Shown here one piece after another: positions 9,060-18,763 of a stretch of DNA of 64,000 nucleotides. A program made the position numbers and the translations under genes. The notes under the pieces are model-generated. The model was given only the letters and a program-made list of their open reading frames with translations. It had not been told where the DNA came from and made no database searches. The stretch covers positions 1-64,000 of the forward strand of contig JBMDXK010000018.1 in the NCBI GenBank assembly GCA_048594375.1, read 5' to 3'. This stretch comes from JBMDXK01 sp048594375. GTDB taxonomy: Bacteria > Pseudomonadota > Alphaproteobacteria > Rhizobiales > Methylopilaceae. Every line of letters begins with the position of its first letter. Within the stretch, counting starts at the first letter, position 1.

Positions 9060-9064
9060 ACAAG

Positions 9065-9349
9065 TCCATAAAATGCAAGGGCAAAATAGGCAGAATTAGA
9101 GAAATATGCAAGGGGTGGCTCCAGTATTTTTTTAATTTCTGTTGCAGCCAAGAAATTCAACGGGTCTTTAAAGTTTATGCTTGTGGATTGCGGGTGTATT
9201 TTCCAAATTTTAATAGCAAAAAGCTATTAAATTTTAAGGGAAGTGAAATTAACCTTGGCAACAAACTGTTTGGGTTGTTTACCATCTATATTCTAGACCT
9301 TTGGGCAGCAATGAATTAGAAATATTAATAGAGTGTTAATTCTGTCCTG
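9065..9349. other. Upstream region of the sensor kinase with an AT-rich hairpin
   Basis: No gene is supported here. Bases 9205-9217 (AAATTTTAATAGC) and 9223-9235 form a nearly perfect 13-bp stem around AAAAA, possibly a terminator or regulatory structure. A TTAACC half-site of the CtrA type occurs at 9249 without its second half. Confidence 0.4.
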
Positions 9350-9403
9350 ATGTTATTCTCTGTTTCAGAGATGCGTATCAGTGCAAAGCGGGTGCGGGGT
9401 CAT

Positions 9404-12400
9404 ATGGAATACAGGCAAGAAAATATAAGCGATGCCCGCATTGATAACGATGCACGTCTTGCCGCACTGATGGCCGCGCACGCTGTTGCGCTCGTGGTGT
9501 CGCTGGATGGCAGCCAGATATTCTGGGCAACGCGCGAGGGTGTCGCGTTTGTTGGTGGCGGACTGCGTTACGTGAATGGCGTGGCAACCCTGCCAGAAGA
9601 TCATGCTTTTGCACGTCAAATTACATCTTTTGCGGCACAGTTGCCCAAAAGAGGCCCTGCCCGCTTGGTGCGGTTGCGTTTGCCTGTTGCGGGTGTGATG
9701 GATGCCGTCACCTGTCGGGCGGTACGTTTTCCGTTGCCTAATGGCGCGTGCGGGGTGCTGCTGGTGGCTTTGGATGCACCTGCGCGTCGTCCTGTGGCGG
9801 TGGATCGTGCTGTGGAATATGCAGTGGGTATGCCGGTATCGTCTTTGCGGCAGACACAAGGTTTATTGGAACATGCTCTGGGCGCTCCTGTGAATGCCGT
9901 TCTGGATACAGGTTCTGTGCAGACAGAAGAACCGCCCGTTTCGCTTCCTGTAGCGGAAGAAACTGTTGGAATTGTTGATGCCTCGCCCTCTTCTGAGCCC
10001 GTTGAAGAATTATCCGAGGTGCAGGAGGCTGAAGCGGCTGAAAATGTTCATGCCGCAGAAAATGCTATAGAAGCAGAAAATGCTATAGAAGAAGATGCTA
10101 TAGAGCATGAGCCTGCTGTCGCCCAGGGAGAGGCGTTGCAACAGGCTGCAGCTGACGAGCCTGAATATCAAGAGCCTACGACACCGGCTGTAAACGCTGA
10201 CGATGAGGCGCTTCCCTCTTCCGTGAATGCGCCTGAAATCACTCTTTCCATTCCGGTAACGGAAGAGAAGAGTGAGCGTGATGCGTCACCAGAACAGCAG
10301 GTGCCTGATGCACCTGTCACGCATCATGAAGCGGATGATAAAGATGCTGTCTCCACCTTAGAGGCATCTGAAGTAATAGAGACTGTTCCGTCAGAACGTC
10401 CTGATCCAGCAGAAGCGCATGTAGAAATTGACCTCCAGCAGAGAGAGACTGGAGCGCAGGAGCCGGAAGAACACCCGGAACACGCTGAAAGCATCGCGGA
10501 GGAAGCATCGCGGCCGCAGGTGAGTGCGCCCGAAATCACACTTCCTGCTGCGGCAGAACAAGAAGCGGGAGAAACCGTTGACATTGATCTTTCATCGGAG
10601 ACTCAGCCTGAGGAAAGCGAGACTGTCCAAAAAGCGCATGAAATTGCCTCTGCGGCAGAACAAGATGCTGCGGCTGGTGTCGTAACACGCTCCGGCTCGC
10701 GGGTGCCACGCCGGTTTGCGGCTGCTGAAAACCCGGATATCGAGATTGCTCTGCCATCCGAGGAGGCTGTGCGCAATGAAGCAGAGGAATTGGAAGACGT
10801 GGCTGCACGGCCGTTGCCCGTGTTGCGATTGCCGCTGCGGTTTGTGTGGCAGTCGGGGTCAGATGGACGCATCACGCTGATATCGCCGGAAATTGTTGAA
10901 GTGCTTGATCTTGAGAATACAGATATTCTGGGACGCACATGGCTGGATCTGGCTGCGCTGTATCATTTTGAAGATACCTCCCGGCTTGAAAGCGCTCTTC
11001 AGCGCCGCGATACTTGGAGCGGCGTCGTGGTGAACTGGCCCATTCGTGGCAGCCACCTGTTGTCGATTGAGCTTGCAGGCTTGCCGGTGTTTGATCGGGA
11101 ACGGCAGTTTCAGGGCTTCCGGGGCTTTGGCGTAGTGCGGGAAAATCCGCAACCTTTGCCTCCCGGATCGAAAGCCAAAAAAAACATCCCTCTTGCACCT
11201 GAAGCCCCTGCTGAAATTATCACACCTGAAACATCGGGCGCAGAAGTCCCTCCTTTGCGGTCTGCATTGGCGGCTGTGAACGAAACAACAGTGGTCAGCT
11301 TTCCAGAGGTTCGCAATCCGGTGCGTGCGCCTGCGGTGAATGCGGAGCGTCCGGATTTAAACAGCAGCGACAGGACAGCATTCAGTGAAATTGCCCGTTC
11401 TTTAGGCGCCCAGATTGCGCAGGATACAACAGAAAATCGGCCTGTATCCCCTCCTCCGGCCATGTCCGCCGAGGCTGCGGTTACTGAGCCGGCGGCTGAA
11501 GAAGATCCCGTTCTTCCCGATGCCGAAAAAGCCGCTGAAAAGATCGTAGAGCAGGAAGGCTCCGCCACAGCTGCGGTACAAGAACATTCTGAAGCTCCAA
11601 TTGATGCAGACGAAGAAGTCGTTTCAATGCAAGCCGATGCAGAGCGTGTCGCGGAGTCTGGCGCGCAGACGGAGCCGGATTGTGAAGCCCGCCGCTCAGA
11701 TGCAGAACAACCCGAAGAGCAGGATTTTGTTGTTGCAGAACCTGTGGATGGTACTGCGTCTGTCAACACAGAAGCAGCAGAACAGCCCTCCATACCGGCG
11801 GAAACGGCAACAGAACCGCTCCAAAGAGAGGATGCTGGCGAAGAAATCTTAGCGGAAGTCGCCAAAGGTGAGCCGGACGTCACTCTAAAAGAAGCGCGTG
11901 AAGTTGCGCAGGAACTTACTCCGGCGGCCGAATCAGCTGTCGAAAATACGCCTTCCGAAAGCGTTGCGCGCGAGCCATCCGTCACGACAACACCCTTCCC
12001 GCAATCCCGCGCGGGGATAGATACCGAAATTCTGGAAGCCATGCCTCTGGCAGTGCTGGTGCATCGTCTGGGTGCGCCTATCTTTGCCAACCAATTGTTT
12101 TTCCACCTGACAGGGTATGAAGATCTGGGTCATCTGGCGCAGCATGGCGTTGACGCATTGTTTCTTGATGGCGATGACAACAACGCGCAAGCGGGTAAGC
12201 TAACCCTTTGCCATGCGGAAGGGCATGAGCTGTCCGTGGATGTTAAGCTGCACACGCTGGAATGGGATGACGGCCGCGCCAGTCTTATGTTGTTAACGCC
12301 CATTCAGGAACAGGCCACCACAACATTCCCTGAAAATCCGGTTTACGGCGTGGTGGAAGCAGTGAAGGCGAATTTGCCGTTGCTGGCAAAAACTGATGAT

Positions 12401-13636
12401 GCGGAAATAACGGCCAGTCTGAACGTGCCTTCTGAACTGATTGCAGCGCGTCTGGCTCCCGCGCCTGAAAACAATGACAACCGCAAGCCAGCACAGGAAT
12501 ACACGGAAGAAGCTCCTGCTTCCCAGCGGGAATCTGAGCTGAAAGCGGTGCTTGATATTGCCAGCGACGGTGTACTGGTGGTGGATGCGCAAGGTCGGAT
12601 GGTGCAAGTCAACCGAACTGCTCAGGATTTATTTGGTCTTGGGGAAGAAGAGCTGATTGGCAGAAGCTTTACGCTGGTGCTTTCCGCAGAAAGCCATCGC
12701 GCGGCATTGGATTATCTGGATGGCATGAAGGCTCATGGCATTGCTTCGGTGCTCAATGAGGGGCGCGAGGTGGTTGGCATGTCCCGCAGAGGCGGAGCAG
12801 TATCGCTGTTTATGAAAGTGGGACGGGTTACCGAAGGCTCCGAAACACGTTTCTGCATTGTTTTGCGCGATATTAGCCAATTTAAAAAAGCCGAAGAAGA
12901 ATTGCGCACATCCAAGCGGCAAGCAGAGCTTGCCAGCTCTCAAAAGTCGGATTTTCTGGCACGGGTCAGCCATGAAGTGCGCACCCCCCTCAATGCCATT
13001 TTGGGGTTTGCGGAAGTGATGATGGAAGAGCGTTTTGGACCGTTGGGCAACGAGCGTTATAAGGATTACCTCAAAGACATCCATGCTTCCGGCAATCATG
13101 TGATCTCGCTGGTCAATGATCTTCTGGATCTGTCCAAAATCGAGGCAGGTAAGCTGGATCTGGATTTTACCAGTATCAATCTCAACGAGATCGTTTCCTC
13201 CGCGGTATCGCTGTTGCAGCCGCAAGCCAACCGCAACCGGATTATTATCCGCACCAGTCTTGCGGAAAAAATGCCGAGTGTGGTTGCCGATGAGCGGAGC
13301 CTAAAACAGATTGCCCTTAATCTGTTATCCAATGCCGTAAAGTTTACACCGGCAGGGGGACAAGTGATTGTATCCACCGGCCTCACGGATCTGGGACAAG
13401 CGGTGATTCGGGTACGGGATTCGGGCAATGGCATGACTGAAAAAGAAATTGCTACCGCTCTAGAACCCTTCCGGCAACTGGCCACCACCAATGCCAGCGG
13501 CGGAACAGGGCTGGGTCTGCCGCTCACCAAAGCGTTGGTAGAAGCCAATCGCGCCACTTTTGCTATCCAGAGCGCAATCGATAACGGCACTCTGGTAGAA
13601 GTGATTTTCCCTCCCACACGGGTACTGGCGGAGTAA
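9404..13636 (+). CDS. Large cytoplasmic PAS sensor histidine kinase, PdhS/PleC/DivJ-like
   Basis: A 1,410-residue histidine kinase without transmembrane segments. The order is: an N-terminal domain to about residue 170; an acidic Ala/Glu/Pro-rich linker (about 190-465); a PAS domain (about 468-580); a second acidic linker (about 585-865); PAS domains at about 870-965 and 1044-1160; HisKA with the phospho-acceptor in SHEVRTPLNAILGF (His about 1190); and HATPase_c with LLSNAVKFTP, DSGNGM and GGTGLGLPLT. The HisKA helix (GPLGNERYKDYLKDIHASG) is characteristic of the PdhS/PleC/DivJ cell-cycle kinases that act on DivK. No receiver domain or response regulator gene is adjacent. The start is uncertain: 9404 has GGGG upstream; 9350 and 9371 are in-frame alternatives. 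The linkers hold a recurrent EI-x-LP-like motif. Confidence 0.9.
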   Translation: MEYRQENISDARIDNDARLAALMAAHAVALVVSLDGSQIFWATREGVAFVGGGLRYVNGVATLPEDHAFARQITSFAAQLPKRGPARLVRLRLPVAGVMDAVTCRAVRFPLPNGACGVLLVALDAPARRPVAVDRAVEYAVGMPVSSLRQTQGLLEHALGAPVNAVLDTGSVQTEEPPVSLPVAEETVGIVDASPSSEPVEELSEVQEAEAAENVHAAENAIEAENAIEEDAIEHEPAVAQGEALQQAAADEPEYQEPTTPAVNADDEALPSSVNAPEITLSIPVTEEKSERDASPEQQVPDAPVTHHEADDKDAVSTLEASEVIETVPSERPDPAEAHVEIDLQQRETGAQEPEEHPEHAESIAEEASRPQVSAPEITLPAAAEQEAGETVDIDLSSETQPEESETVQKAHEIASAAEQDAAAGVVTRSGSRVPRRFAAAENPDIEIALPSEEAVRNEAEELEDVAARPLPVLRLPLRFVWQSGSDGRITLISPEIVEVLDLENTDILGRTWLDLAALYHFEDTSRLESALQRRDTWSGVVVNWPIRGSHLLSIELAGLPVFDRERQFQGFRGFGVVRENPQPLPPGSKAKKNIPLAPEAPAEIITPETSGAEVPPLRSALAAVNETTVVSFPEVRNPVRAPAVNAERPDLNSSDRTAFSEIARSLGAQIAQDTTENRPVSPPPAMSAEAAVTEPAAEEDPVLPDAEKAAEKIVEQEGSATAAVQEHSEAPIDADEEVVSMQADAERVAESGAQTEPDCEARRSDAEQPEEQDFVVAEPVDGTASVNTEAAEQPSIPAETATEPLQREDAGEEILAEVAKGEPDVTLKEAREVAQELTPAAESAVENTPSESVAREPSVTTTPFPQSRAGIDTEILEAMPLAVLVHRLGAPIFANQLFFHLTGYEDLGHLAQHGVDALFLDGDDNNAQAGKLTLCHAEGHELSVDVKLHTLEWDDGRASLMLLTPIQEQATTTFPENPVYGVVEAVKANLPLLAKTDDAEITASLNVPSELIAARLAPAPENNDNRKPAQEYTEEAPASQRESELKAVLDIASDGVLVVDAQGRMVQVNRTAQDLFGLGEEELIGRSFTLVLSAESHRAALDYLDGMKAHGIASVLNEGREVVGMSRRGGAVSLFMKVGRVTEGSETRFCIVLRDISQFKKAEEELRTSKRQAELASSQKSDFLARVSHEVRTPLNAILGFAEVMMEERFGPLGNERYKDYLKDIHASGNHVISLVNDLLDLSKIEAGKLDLDFTSINLNEIVSSAVSLLQPQANRNRIIIRTSLAEKMPSVVADERSLKQIALNLLSNAVKFTPAGGQVIVSTGLTDLGQAVIRVRDSGNGMTEKEIATALEPFRQLATTNASGGTGLGLPLTKALVEANRATFAIQSAIDNGTLVEVIFPPTRVLAE

Positions 13637-13718
13637 GCACACTCTAGCAATCAAAAAATAAGTGGATCCAATTAAGAATTTCTTATAAAGCCACTCCAAG
13701 CCCTTGTTTTTAAGCACT

Positions 13719-13830
13719 TTTAGCTGCGTTGGCCGTTGAATCGGCCGCAGCCAACAGCCCGTAAGCTACCCATAAGGCAACGCGGCGCAGTAAAGCCGTA
13801 TCCACTTTTGCTAAAATCGCTGTAAAAGCG
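13719..13830. repeat. Dispersed intergenic repeat, extended copy
   Basis: The arm TTTTAGCTGCGTTGGCCGTTG (13718-13738) is followed by an inverted form, GCAGCCAACAGCCCGTAAGC (13747-13766), then TACCCATAAGGCAACGCGGC and AAAGCCGTATCCACTTTTGC. The second half matches the reverse complement of 51830-51895 and, with an internal deletion, 46494-46540. It lies between the convergent kinase and thioesterase genes, and no coding sequence is supported in 13637-13878. Confidence 0.6.
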
Positions 13831-13878
13831 GAATACTAATCCGGTATTCCGCATGTTTCATTCCGCTTCGCTCCGCTT

Positions 13879-14745
13879 TTATTCTTGGGCTATGGGGCGT
13901 ATCAAACCTTCTTGTGCAACCGATGCAACCAGCGTTCCATCCTGCCGGAAAATCTGCCCGCGGGTGAAGCCGCGCGCGCCACCGGAGAAGGGGCTGTCCT
14001 GTGCATAAAGCAGCCATTCGTCCGCGCGGAAAGTGTTGTGAAACCAGAGTGCGTGGTCAATGCTAGCGCTTTGAATGGATTTATCAAACAGGGTTTTTCC
14101 ATGCGCTACCAAGGCCGTATCCAGCAGCGTCATATCAGAGGCATAAGCCAGCACACATTGATGCAGTGCCAGATCATCCGGCAGCGGGGAAGTGGTGCGA
14201 ATCCAGATGTTCTGTGAAGGGTGTTCGGGCTGTTTTCGCAGATAGCGTTCAAGATCGGTCGGGCGCACTTCAATGGGTCTGGCATATTGGAAGTATTTTT
14301 TTACTCCTTCCGGCAAAACATCAATCAGTTTTGCGGCCAGTTCTACATCGCTCGGCAGATGATCGGGTGCCGGAACATCGGGCATAACCACCTGATGGGT
14401 AAGCCCATTTTCGGGTATCTGGAACGAAGCAGACATGGAAAAAATTGCTTTGCCATGCTGGATGGCAACCACGCGCCGGGTGGTGAAACTCTTGCCATCC
14501 CGAATGCGCTCTACCTCATAGACAATCGGAGCTGCGGGGTCTCCGGGGCGCATAAAATAGCCGTGGAGAGAATGGGGGATACGCTCACTGTCCACGGTGC
14601 GCCGTGCGGCCACCAATGCCTGCCCCAGCACCTGACCACCAAACACACGTTGCCAGCCCACCTGCGGACTTGAACCTCTGAAAAGATTGACCTCCAAAGG
14701 TTCAAGATCAAGTATTTTCAGAAGATTATCAACGGCTTCTGACAT
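13879..14745 (-). CDS. tesB: Acyl-CoA thioesterase II
   Basis: Double-hotdog acyl-CoA thioesterase that hydrolyses medium- and long-chain acyl-CoA to free acid and CoA. It has 288 residues, the usual TesB length. The N-terminal hotdog has the GxxxxGGQVLGQALVAA segment; the C-terminal hotdog carries the catalytic set in IDHALWFH (Asp), DSPFSGGARG (Ser/Thr position) and VAQEGLIR (Gln). I set the start at ATG 14745 (MSEAVDN), preceded by GGGAACC, rather than the longer frame from 14793, which runs into the repeat at 14789-14814. It is a single gene, facing away from the Ubi-type monooxygenase. Confidence 0.94.
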   Translation of the reverse strand: MSEAVDNLLKILDLEPLEVNLFRGSSPQVGWQRVFGGQVLGQALVAARRTVDSERIPHSLHGYFMRPGDPAAPIVYEVERIRDGKSFTTRRVVAIQHGKAIFSMSASFQIPENGLTHQVVMPDVPAPDHLPSDVELAAKLIDVLPEGVKKYFQYARPIEVRPTDLERYLRKQPEHPSQNIWIRTTSPLPDDLALHQCVLAYASDMTLLDTALVAHGKTLFDKSIQSASIDHALWFHNTFRADEWLLYAQDSPFSGGARGFTRGQIFRQDGTLVASVAQEGLIRPIAQE

Positions 14746-14788
14746 GGCGGTTCCCAGTTCTGAAATCAGTAAAATTCTAAAGCCCAGT

Positions 14789-14841
14789 CCCAATAAACGG
14801 ATTATTTTATTGGAGCCAACGGCCAGGTGCAGCTAAAAACG
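14789..14841. repeat. Palindromic intergenic repeat, copy 3 (inverted orientation)
   Basis: CCAATAAA (14790-14797) pairs with TTTTATTGG (14805-14813), followed by AGCCAACGGCCAGGTGCAGC and TAAAAACG. Read on the minus strand this gives the arm TTTTAGCTGCACCTGGCCG, then the palindrome, matching copy 1 at 4611-4657. It lies upstream of tesB. Confidence 0.7.
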
Positions 14842-15003
14842 TTGCGATAAAACAAAAGCTTATAGCAAAAATATATGATTGTTTTATTATGTTTCCGCTC
14901 TTTTACAGAATAAGCGCTTTCAGCTGAAATGCAAAGGTTACTCTTTGCATTCCTGCCAGACGAAGCGTATAACTGTAAAACTAAATCCTAAAAGGGAGCT
15001 GTT

Positions 15004-16242
15004 ATGCCCTTTGCTATCCATCACAAAAATGCCTGTCCAAGTATCGTCATTGCCGGTGGAGGTCTGGTAGGATTAGCTTGTGCCTTGGCACTTCATGATG
15101 CCGTTGGCAGTCTGTATCCTGTTGTTATTGCTGATCCTTTGTTTATCAACGGCTGCAAACCAGATGTACGTTCGTCTGCATTGACAAACAGTTCCCGCAA
15201 CCTGCTGCGTGCGCTGGGTGTCTGGAGTGAAATAGAATCTTATGCCCAGCCTGTCGCAGCCATGGACATCAGCGATGCGCGGCTTGAACAGGTTCTGCGC
15301 CCCATTTATCTGACCTTTGAAGAAACAGCGCAAAACGGCGAACCGCTTGCCTTTATCATCCCGAATAGTGTGCTGCATCAGGCGTTATTAAATGCCATAA
15401 AAACCAGAAATATCAAAACTTACAGCACAGCCATTTCCACTATTGAAAACACCTCCTGCGGCGCACTTGTCCACCTCACAGACGGCGAAAAGGTACCTGC
15501 AACTGTTGTTATCGCTGCCGATGGCGCTCGCTCAGCCTTGCGCCAGCAAGCGGGTATCCCCGATTACGGCTGGCGTTATCACCATTCCGCTATTGTCACC
15601 ACAATTGCCCACACCCAACCGCACAATGGCCGCGCAACTCAACATTTTCTTGAGGGTGGACCATTTGCCTTGCTGCCTTTGCCGGAAAATCGCAGCTCGG
15701 TTGTCTGGACAGAAAACCATGAAAAAGCCAATGCAATCATGGCGTTACCCGATGATGCCTTTTGTGCGGCTCTTGCAGAGCGGGTAGGCACGTTTCTCGG
15801 TGCTGTTTCTGTGGTCTCTTCCCGCGCCTCACACCCTCTCTCTCTAAGAATGGCAAGGCGTTTCATCGCTGAAAGACTGGTTCTGATTGGTGACGCTGCC
15901 CATGGCGTGCATCCGGTTGCAGGTCAAGGTGTGAATCTCGGCTTCAAAGATGTGGCCGCATTAACGCAAACCCTTGAAGGTGCAGCAGCTTTAGGTGCGG
16001 ATTGCGGCACCAGACACGTGCTGCAACGCTATGAACAGTGGCGACGGTTTGATACCCTGACAATGCTAGGCGTTACCGATGCGCTGGTACGTCTTTTCGG
16101 CACACAAACAACACCTGTTCGTCTTGTGCGTGATTTTGGGTTAGGCTTGGTCGATCGCTTACCCTGGATCAAAAAAACACTTATCTCCGCAGCGTCCGGC
16201 GGCTCTGAAACAAAGCTGCGTCTATTGCAAAATAAACTCTAA
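15004..16242 (+). CDS. FAD-dependent monooxygenase of the UbiH/COQ6 family
   Basis: Flavoprotein hydroxylase of the Ubi family, likely acting on a ring position in ubiquinone synthesis. It has 412 residues. The dinucleotide-binding motif AGGGLVGLACALAL lies near residues 20-33, the NAD(P)H/FAD DG motif is VVIAADGARSALR, and the second FAD motif is GDAAHGVHPVAGQGVNLGFKD. Which ring position (UbiH, UbiI, UbiF or the alphaproteobacterial UbiL/UbiM) cannot be told from the sequence. An AAGGGAGC ribosome site precedes the ATG. The dehydrogenase gene follows after 15 bases, so the two are probably cotranscribed. Confidence 0.9.
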   Translation: MPFAIHHKNACPSIVIAGGGLVGLACALALHDAVGSLYPVVIADPLFINGCKPDVRSSALTNSSRNLLRALGVWSEIESYAQPVAAMDISDARLEQVLRPIYLTFEETAQNGEPLAFIIPNSVLHQALLNAIKTRNIKTYSTAISTIENTSCGALVHLTDGEKVPATVVIAADGARSALRQQAGIPDYGWRYHHSAIVTTIAHTQPHNGRATQHFLEGGPFALLPLPENRSSVVWTENHEKANAIMALPDDAFCAALAERVGTFLGAVSVVSSRASHPLSLRMARRFIAERLVLIGDAAHGVHPVAGQGVNLGFKDVAALTQTLEGAAALGADCGTRHVLQRYEQWRRFDTLTMLGVTDALVRLFGTQTTPVRLVRDFGLGLVDRLPWIKKTLISAASGGSETKLRLLQNKL

Positions 16243-16257
16243 ACCTTTGGAAAAAAG

Positions 16258-17130
16258 ATGAAAATTGCTTTTATTGGTTTGGGTACAATGGGCTTTCCCA
16301 TGGCGCGGCACCTCAGCCAGAAAGGCTATGATACAGCAGTCTGGAATCGCAATCGGGAAAAGGCGCGGGCGTGGGTAGCCCGGTATGATGGCCGTCTCAT
16401 CGCCTCTTTTTCCGAGCTTGCAGACCGCGATATTGTGCTGATGTGCTTGGGAAATGATGCAAGTCTGCGCGCGGTAGCGTTTGGCGAGCAAGGTATTCTT
16501 GCCCACATGCAGCCCGGAGCAGTGCTGGTGGATCATACAACAGCCTCAGCAACTATTGCCCGCGAGCTTTATAAAGCTGCCAAAGATCAAGGAAAAGGCT
16601 TTATCGATGCGCCTGTTTCCGGCGGTCAGGCAGGGGCAGAAAACGGTATTCTGAGCGTTATGTGCGGCGGTGATCGGGAAGATTTTGCGCGTGTAGAGCC
16701 TGTTCTGCAAGCCTATGGTAAGACCATCACCCATCTGGGGGTGGCCGGAAACGGTCAGCTGTGCAAAATGGTCAATCAGATCTGTGTTGCAGGGGTGGCG
16801 CAGGGCTTATCGGAAGGTGTTGCTTTTGCCTTAAAGGCAGGACTGGACGCGGAAAAAGTTTTTAAAACACTTGCAAACGGTGCGGCAGGAAGCTGGCAGA
16901 TGAACAACCGGCATCAATGGATGATACACGGTGATTTCCAAGACAATAAAGGCTTTGCAGTGGAGTGGATGCTAAAAGATTTGGGTCTTTGTTTTGATGA
17001 AGCAGAACGAATCCACGCCGCACTGCCAATTGCCAGAAAAATTTATGGTTATTATACAACCTTGAACCAGCAAGGCATGGGACGCTGGGATACCGCTGCC
17101 TTGGTGGAATTGCTCAAAAAATATTATTAG
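16258..17130 (+). CDS. 3-hydroxyisobutyrate dehydrogenase-family NAD(P) oxidoreductase
   Basis: Beta-hydroxyacid dehydrogenase of 290 residues. The Rossmann motif GLGTMGFPMA is at residues 7-16, the substrate-binding segment DAPVSGGQAGAENG near 118-131, and the catalytic lysine is in GNGQLCKMVNQI near residue 170. Family members oxidise 3-hydroxyisobutyrate, reduce tartronate semialdehyde or reduce glyoxylate/succinic semialdehyde; the sequence alone does not separate these. No valine-degradation genes are adjacent. The gene follows the FAD monooxygenase in one transcription unit; the 208 bases after it hold no gene. Confidence 0.88.
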   Translation: MKIAFIGLGTMGFPMARHLSQKGYDTAVWNRNREKARAWVARYDGRLIASFSELADRDIVLMCLGNDASLRAVAFGEQGILAHMQPGAVLVDHTTASATIARELYKAAKDQGKGFIDAPVSGGQAGAENGILSVMCGGDREDFARVEPVLQAYGKTITHLGVAGNGQLCKMVNQICVAGVAQGLSEGVAFALKAGLDAEKVFKTLANGAAGSWQMNNRHQWMIHGDFQDNKGFAVEWMLKDLGLCFDEAERIHAALPIARKIYGYYTTLNQQGMGRWDTAALVELLKKYY

Positions 17131-17338
17131 GTGTCAGCCCCTAAATAAATTAGCTATAGAATATTACACAATGGCGCTTTTTATATTTCAAGAAATAGCT
17201 ATCCATTATTGCACGCTATACTAAACAGCCCCATCCTTGTTTCCTGAGGTATTTGTGCGGCAACATTTCCAATCTTTACCCTGAATCAATCTTTGCCAAC
17301 CACAATGGCTCTGACATTGCTTACTTCAGGAAAAAAAC

Positions 17339-18691
17339 ATGTCCGCACTTGAGCTTGAACAGGATAATTCTGCAAAAAGTCGCCTTGCATTTATCAAGAT
17401 AAACCAAGAAACAATTCATAATTTGCAGGTAGCATGGAAAATTATTGATCCAGCACTTGATGGTATATTACAGGATTTTTATGCTCATCTACGCAATTTT
17501 CCGCACATTGCAACCCTTATAGGCAATCGTGAGAAAAATCTGGCCAATGCTCAGCGGCGTCATTGGGAAAAGGTGTTTTCCGGCAAGTTCGATGATGATT
17601 ACGACCAGAGCGTTTGCCGCATTGGCATGGCACATTTGCGTATAGGTTTAACGCCCAGCTTTTACATGGGCGGCTATACGTTTATCCTGAACAGGCTTGC
17701 AAAGCATCTTCTGGAGCATTTTCGTTTTCGCTCATCGAAAGCCATCCCGCTTATCCAATCGGTCAATCAGGCGCTGATGCTGGATATGGATTTGTCTGTT
17801 GCGGTCTATCAAGCGGAGTTTATCAAGAGGCTGCATAGGCATCATGCGCACGTTAAAGACACGGTGGATGAATTTAACGCCAGCGCAGCAAATGTCATCA
17901 CAGGTATTTCCACGATTTCGCAAGGTCTCAGCGATGCAGCGGCTATTCTTAAAGTAGCTGCAGAAAATACCGACACCCGTGCCGCCCAAGTCGTTGATGT
18001 GGCCAGCAATACACAAGCGCAAGCTCAAACGTCATCGAGTCTCGCCACGCAGCTTTCTGCATCTATGCTGGAAATGGGCTCCCAAGCGGAGCAATCGCTG
18101 GATATTACACGCCGTGCGGTTAATCATGCAGAGCAGACATCCCAAACCGTGAACCAGCTTTCTCAAGCTTCCAGCCAGATCGGTTCTATTATTAGTCTGA
18201 TTACGGATATTTCTGAACAAACAAGTCTGCTGGCACTCAATGCCACGATTGAGGCTGCCCGAGCTGGTGAAGCTGGTCGCGGCTTTGCTGTGGTGGCAGC
18301 TGAGGTCAAACAACTCGCAGAAGAAACCCGCAAAGCCACGGAAGAAATTTCCTCTCATGTCAACGAAATTCAGAATCAGTCTCAAAAAACCCAAAGCGAT
18401 ATTGCTGTCATGAGCAATACTATTTTGCAGATTGCGACCCTGGTCGAACATATTTCGCAAGCTGTTAATCGGGAGGTTTCTGCCACAAGTGAAATTGCCA
18501 ATACAGTCAACAGCACATCCAGCAACGCCCAGACAACCTCTGAAGCCATTCTTGCAGTGCGCCATTCCAGTGCAGAAACAGCGCAGGAGGCCACAAAAAT
18601 TGGCACCATTGCACAAGAATTAAATCAAAAGAAAACAGAACTTGAAGAAAGTGTTAGTCGCCTGTTCACAAATGCCTTGCAAGTCTCCTGA
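17339..18691 (+). CDS. Globin-coupled chemoreceptor (HemAT-like aerotaxis sensor)
   Basis: Cytoplasmic methyl-accepting protein of 450 residues. The N-terminal protoglobin domain (about residues 10-160) has the proximal haem histidine in QRRHWEKVF (His75) and the downstream FYMGGYTF helix. A coiled linker leads to an MCP signalling domain (about 200-445) with the conserved hairpin EQTSLLALNATIEAARAGEAGRGFAVVA. There are no transmembrane segments. Such proteins bind oxygen and pass the signal to CheA/CheW for aerotaxis. No che genes are in the window. AGGA precedes the ATG. There is no C-terminal CheR-tethering pentapeptide. Confidence 0.93.
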   Translation: MSALELEQDNSAKSRLAFIKINQETIHNLQVAWKIIDPALDGILQDFYAHLRNFPHIATLIGNREKNLANAQRRHWEKVFSGKFDDDYDQSVCRIGMAHLRIGLTPSFYMGGYTFILNRLAKHLLEHFRFRSSKAIPLIQSVNQALMLDMDLSVAVYQAEFIKRLHRHHAHVKDTVDEFNASAANVITGISTISQGLSDAAAILKVAAENTDTRAAQVVDVASNTQAQAQTSSSLATQLSASMLEMGSQAEQSLDITRRAVNHAEQTSQTVNQLSQASSQIGSIISLITDISEQTSLLALNATIEAARAGEAGRGFAVVAAEVKQLAEETRKATEEISSHVNEIQNQSQKTQSDIAVMSNTILQIATLVEHISQAVNREVSATSEIANTVNSTSSNAQTTSEAILAVRHSSAETAQEATKIGTIAQELNQKKTELEESVSRLFTNALQVS

Positions 18692-18763
18692 CACGCGTTA
18701 ACGTATTCACAATGGAGTATGCCATGCTCCATGGGCTCGACAGAATAAGCACAGGAGCAATCA

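Noticed and set aside
9249..9270. CtrA-like half-site TTAACC before the cell-cycle-type kinase
   Set aside because: The second TTAAC half is not present at seven bases.
11110..12090. Long antisense frame (326 codons) inside the sensor kinase
   Set aside because: It is the complement of the Ala/Glu-rich linker; it is low in complexity and shows no domain or ribosome site.
17306..17320. TGGC-N7-TTGC, resembling a sigma-54 promoter upstream of the globin-coupled receptor
   Set aside because: The transcript start would be about eight bases before the ATG, leaving the ribosome site outside the mRNA, so it is probably chance.
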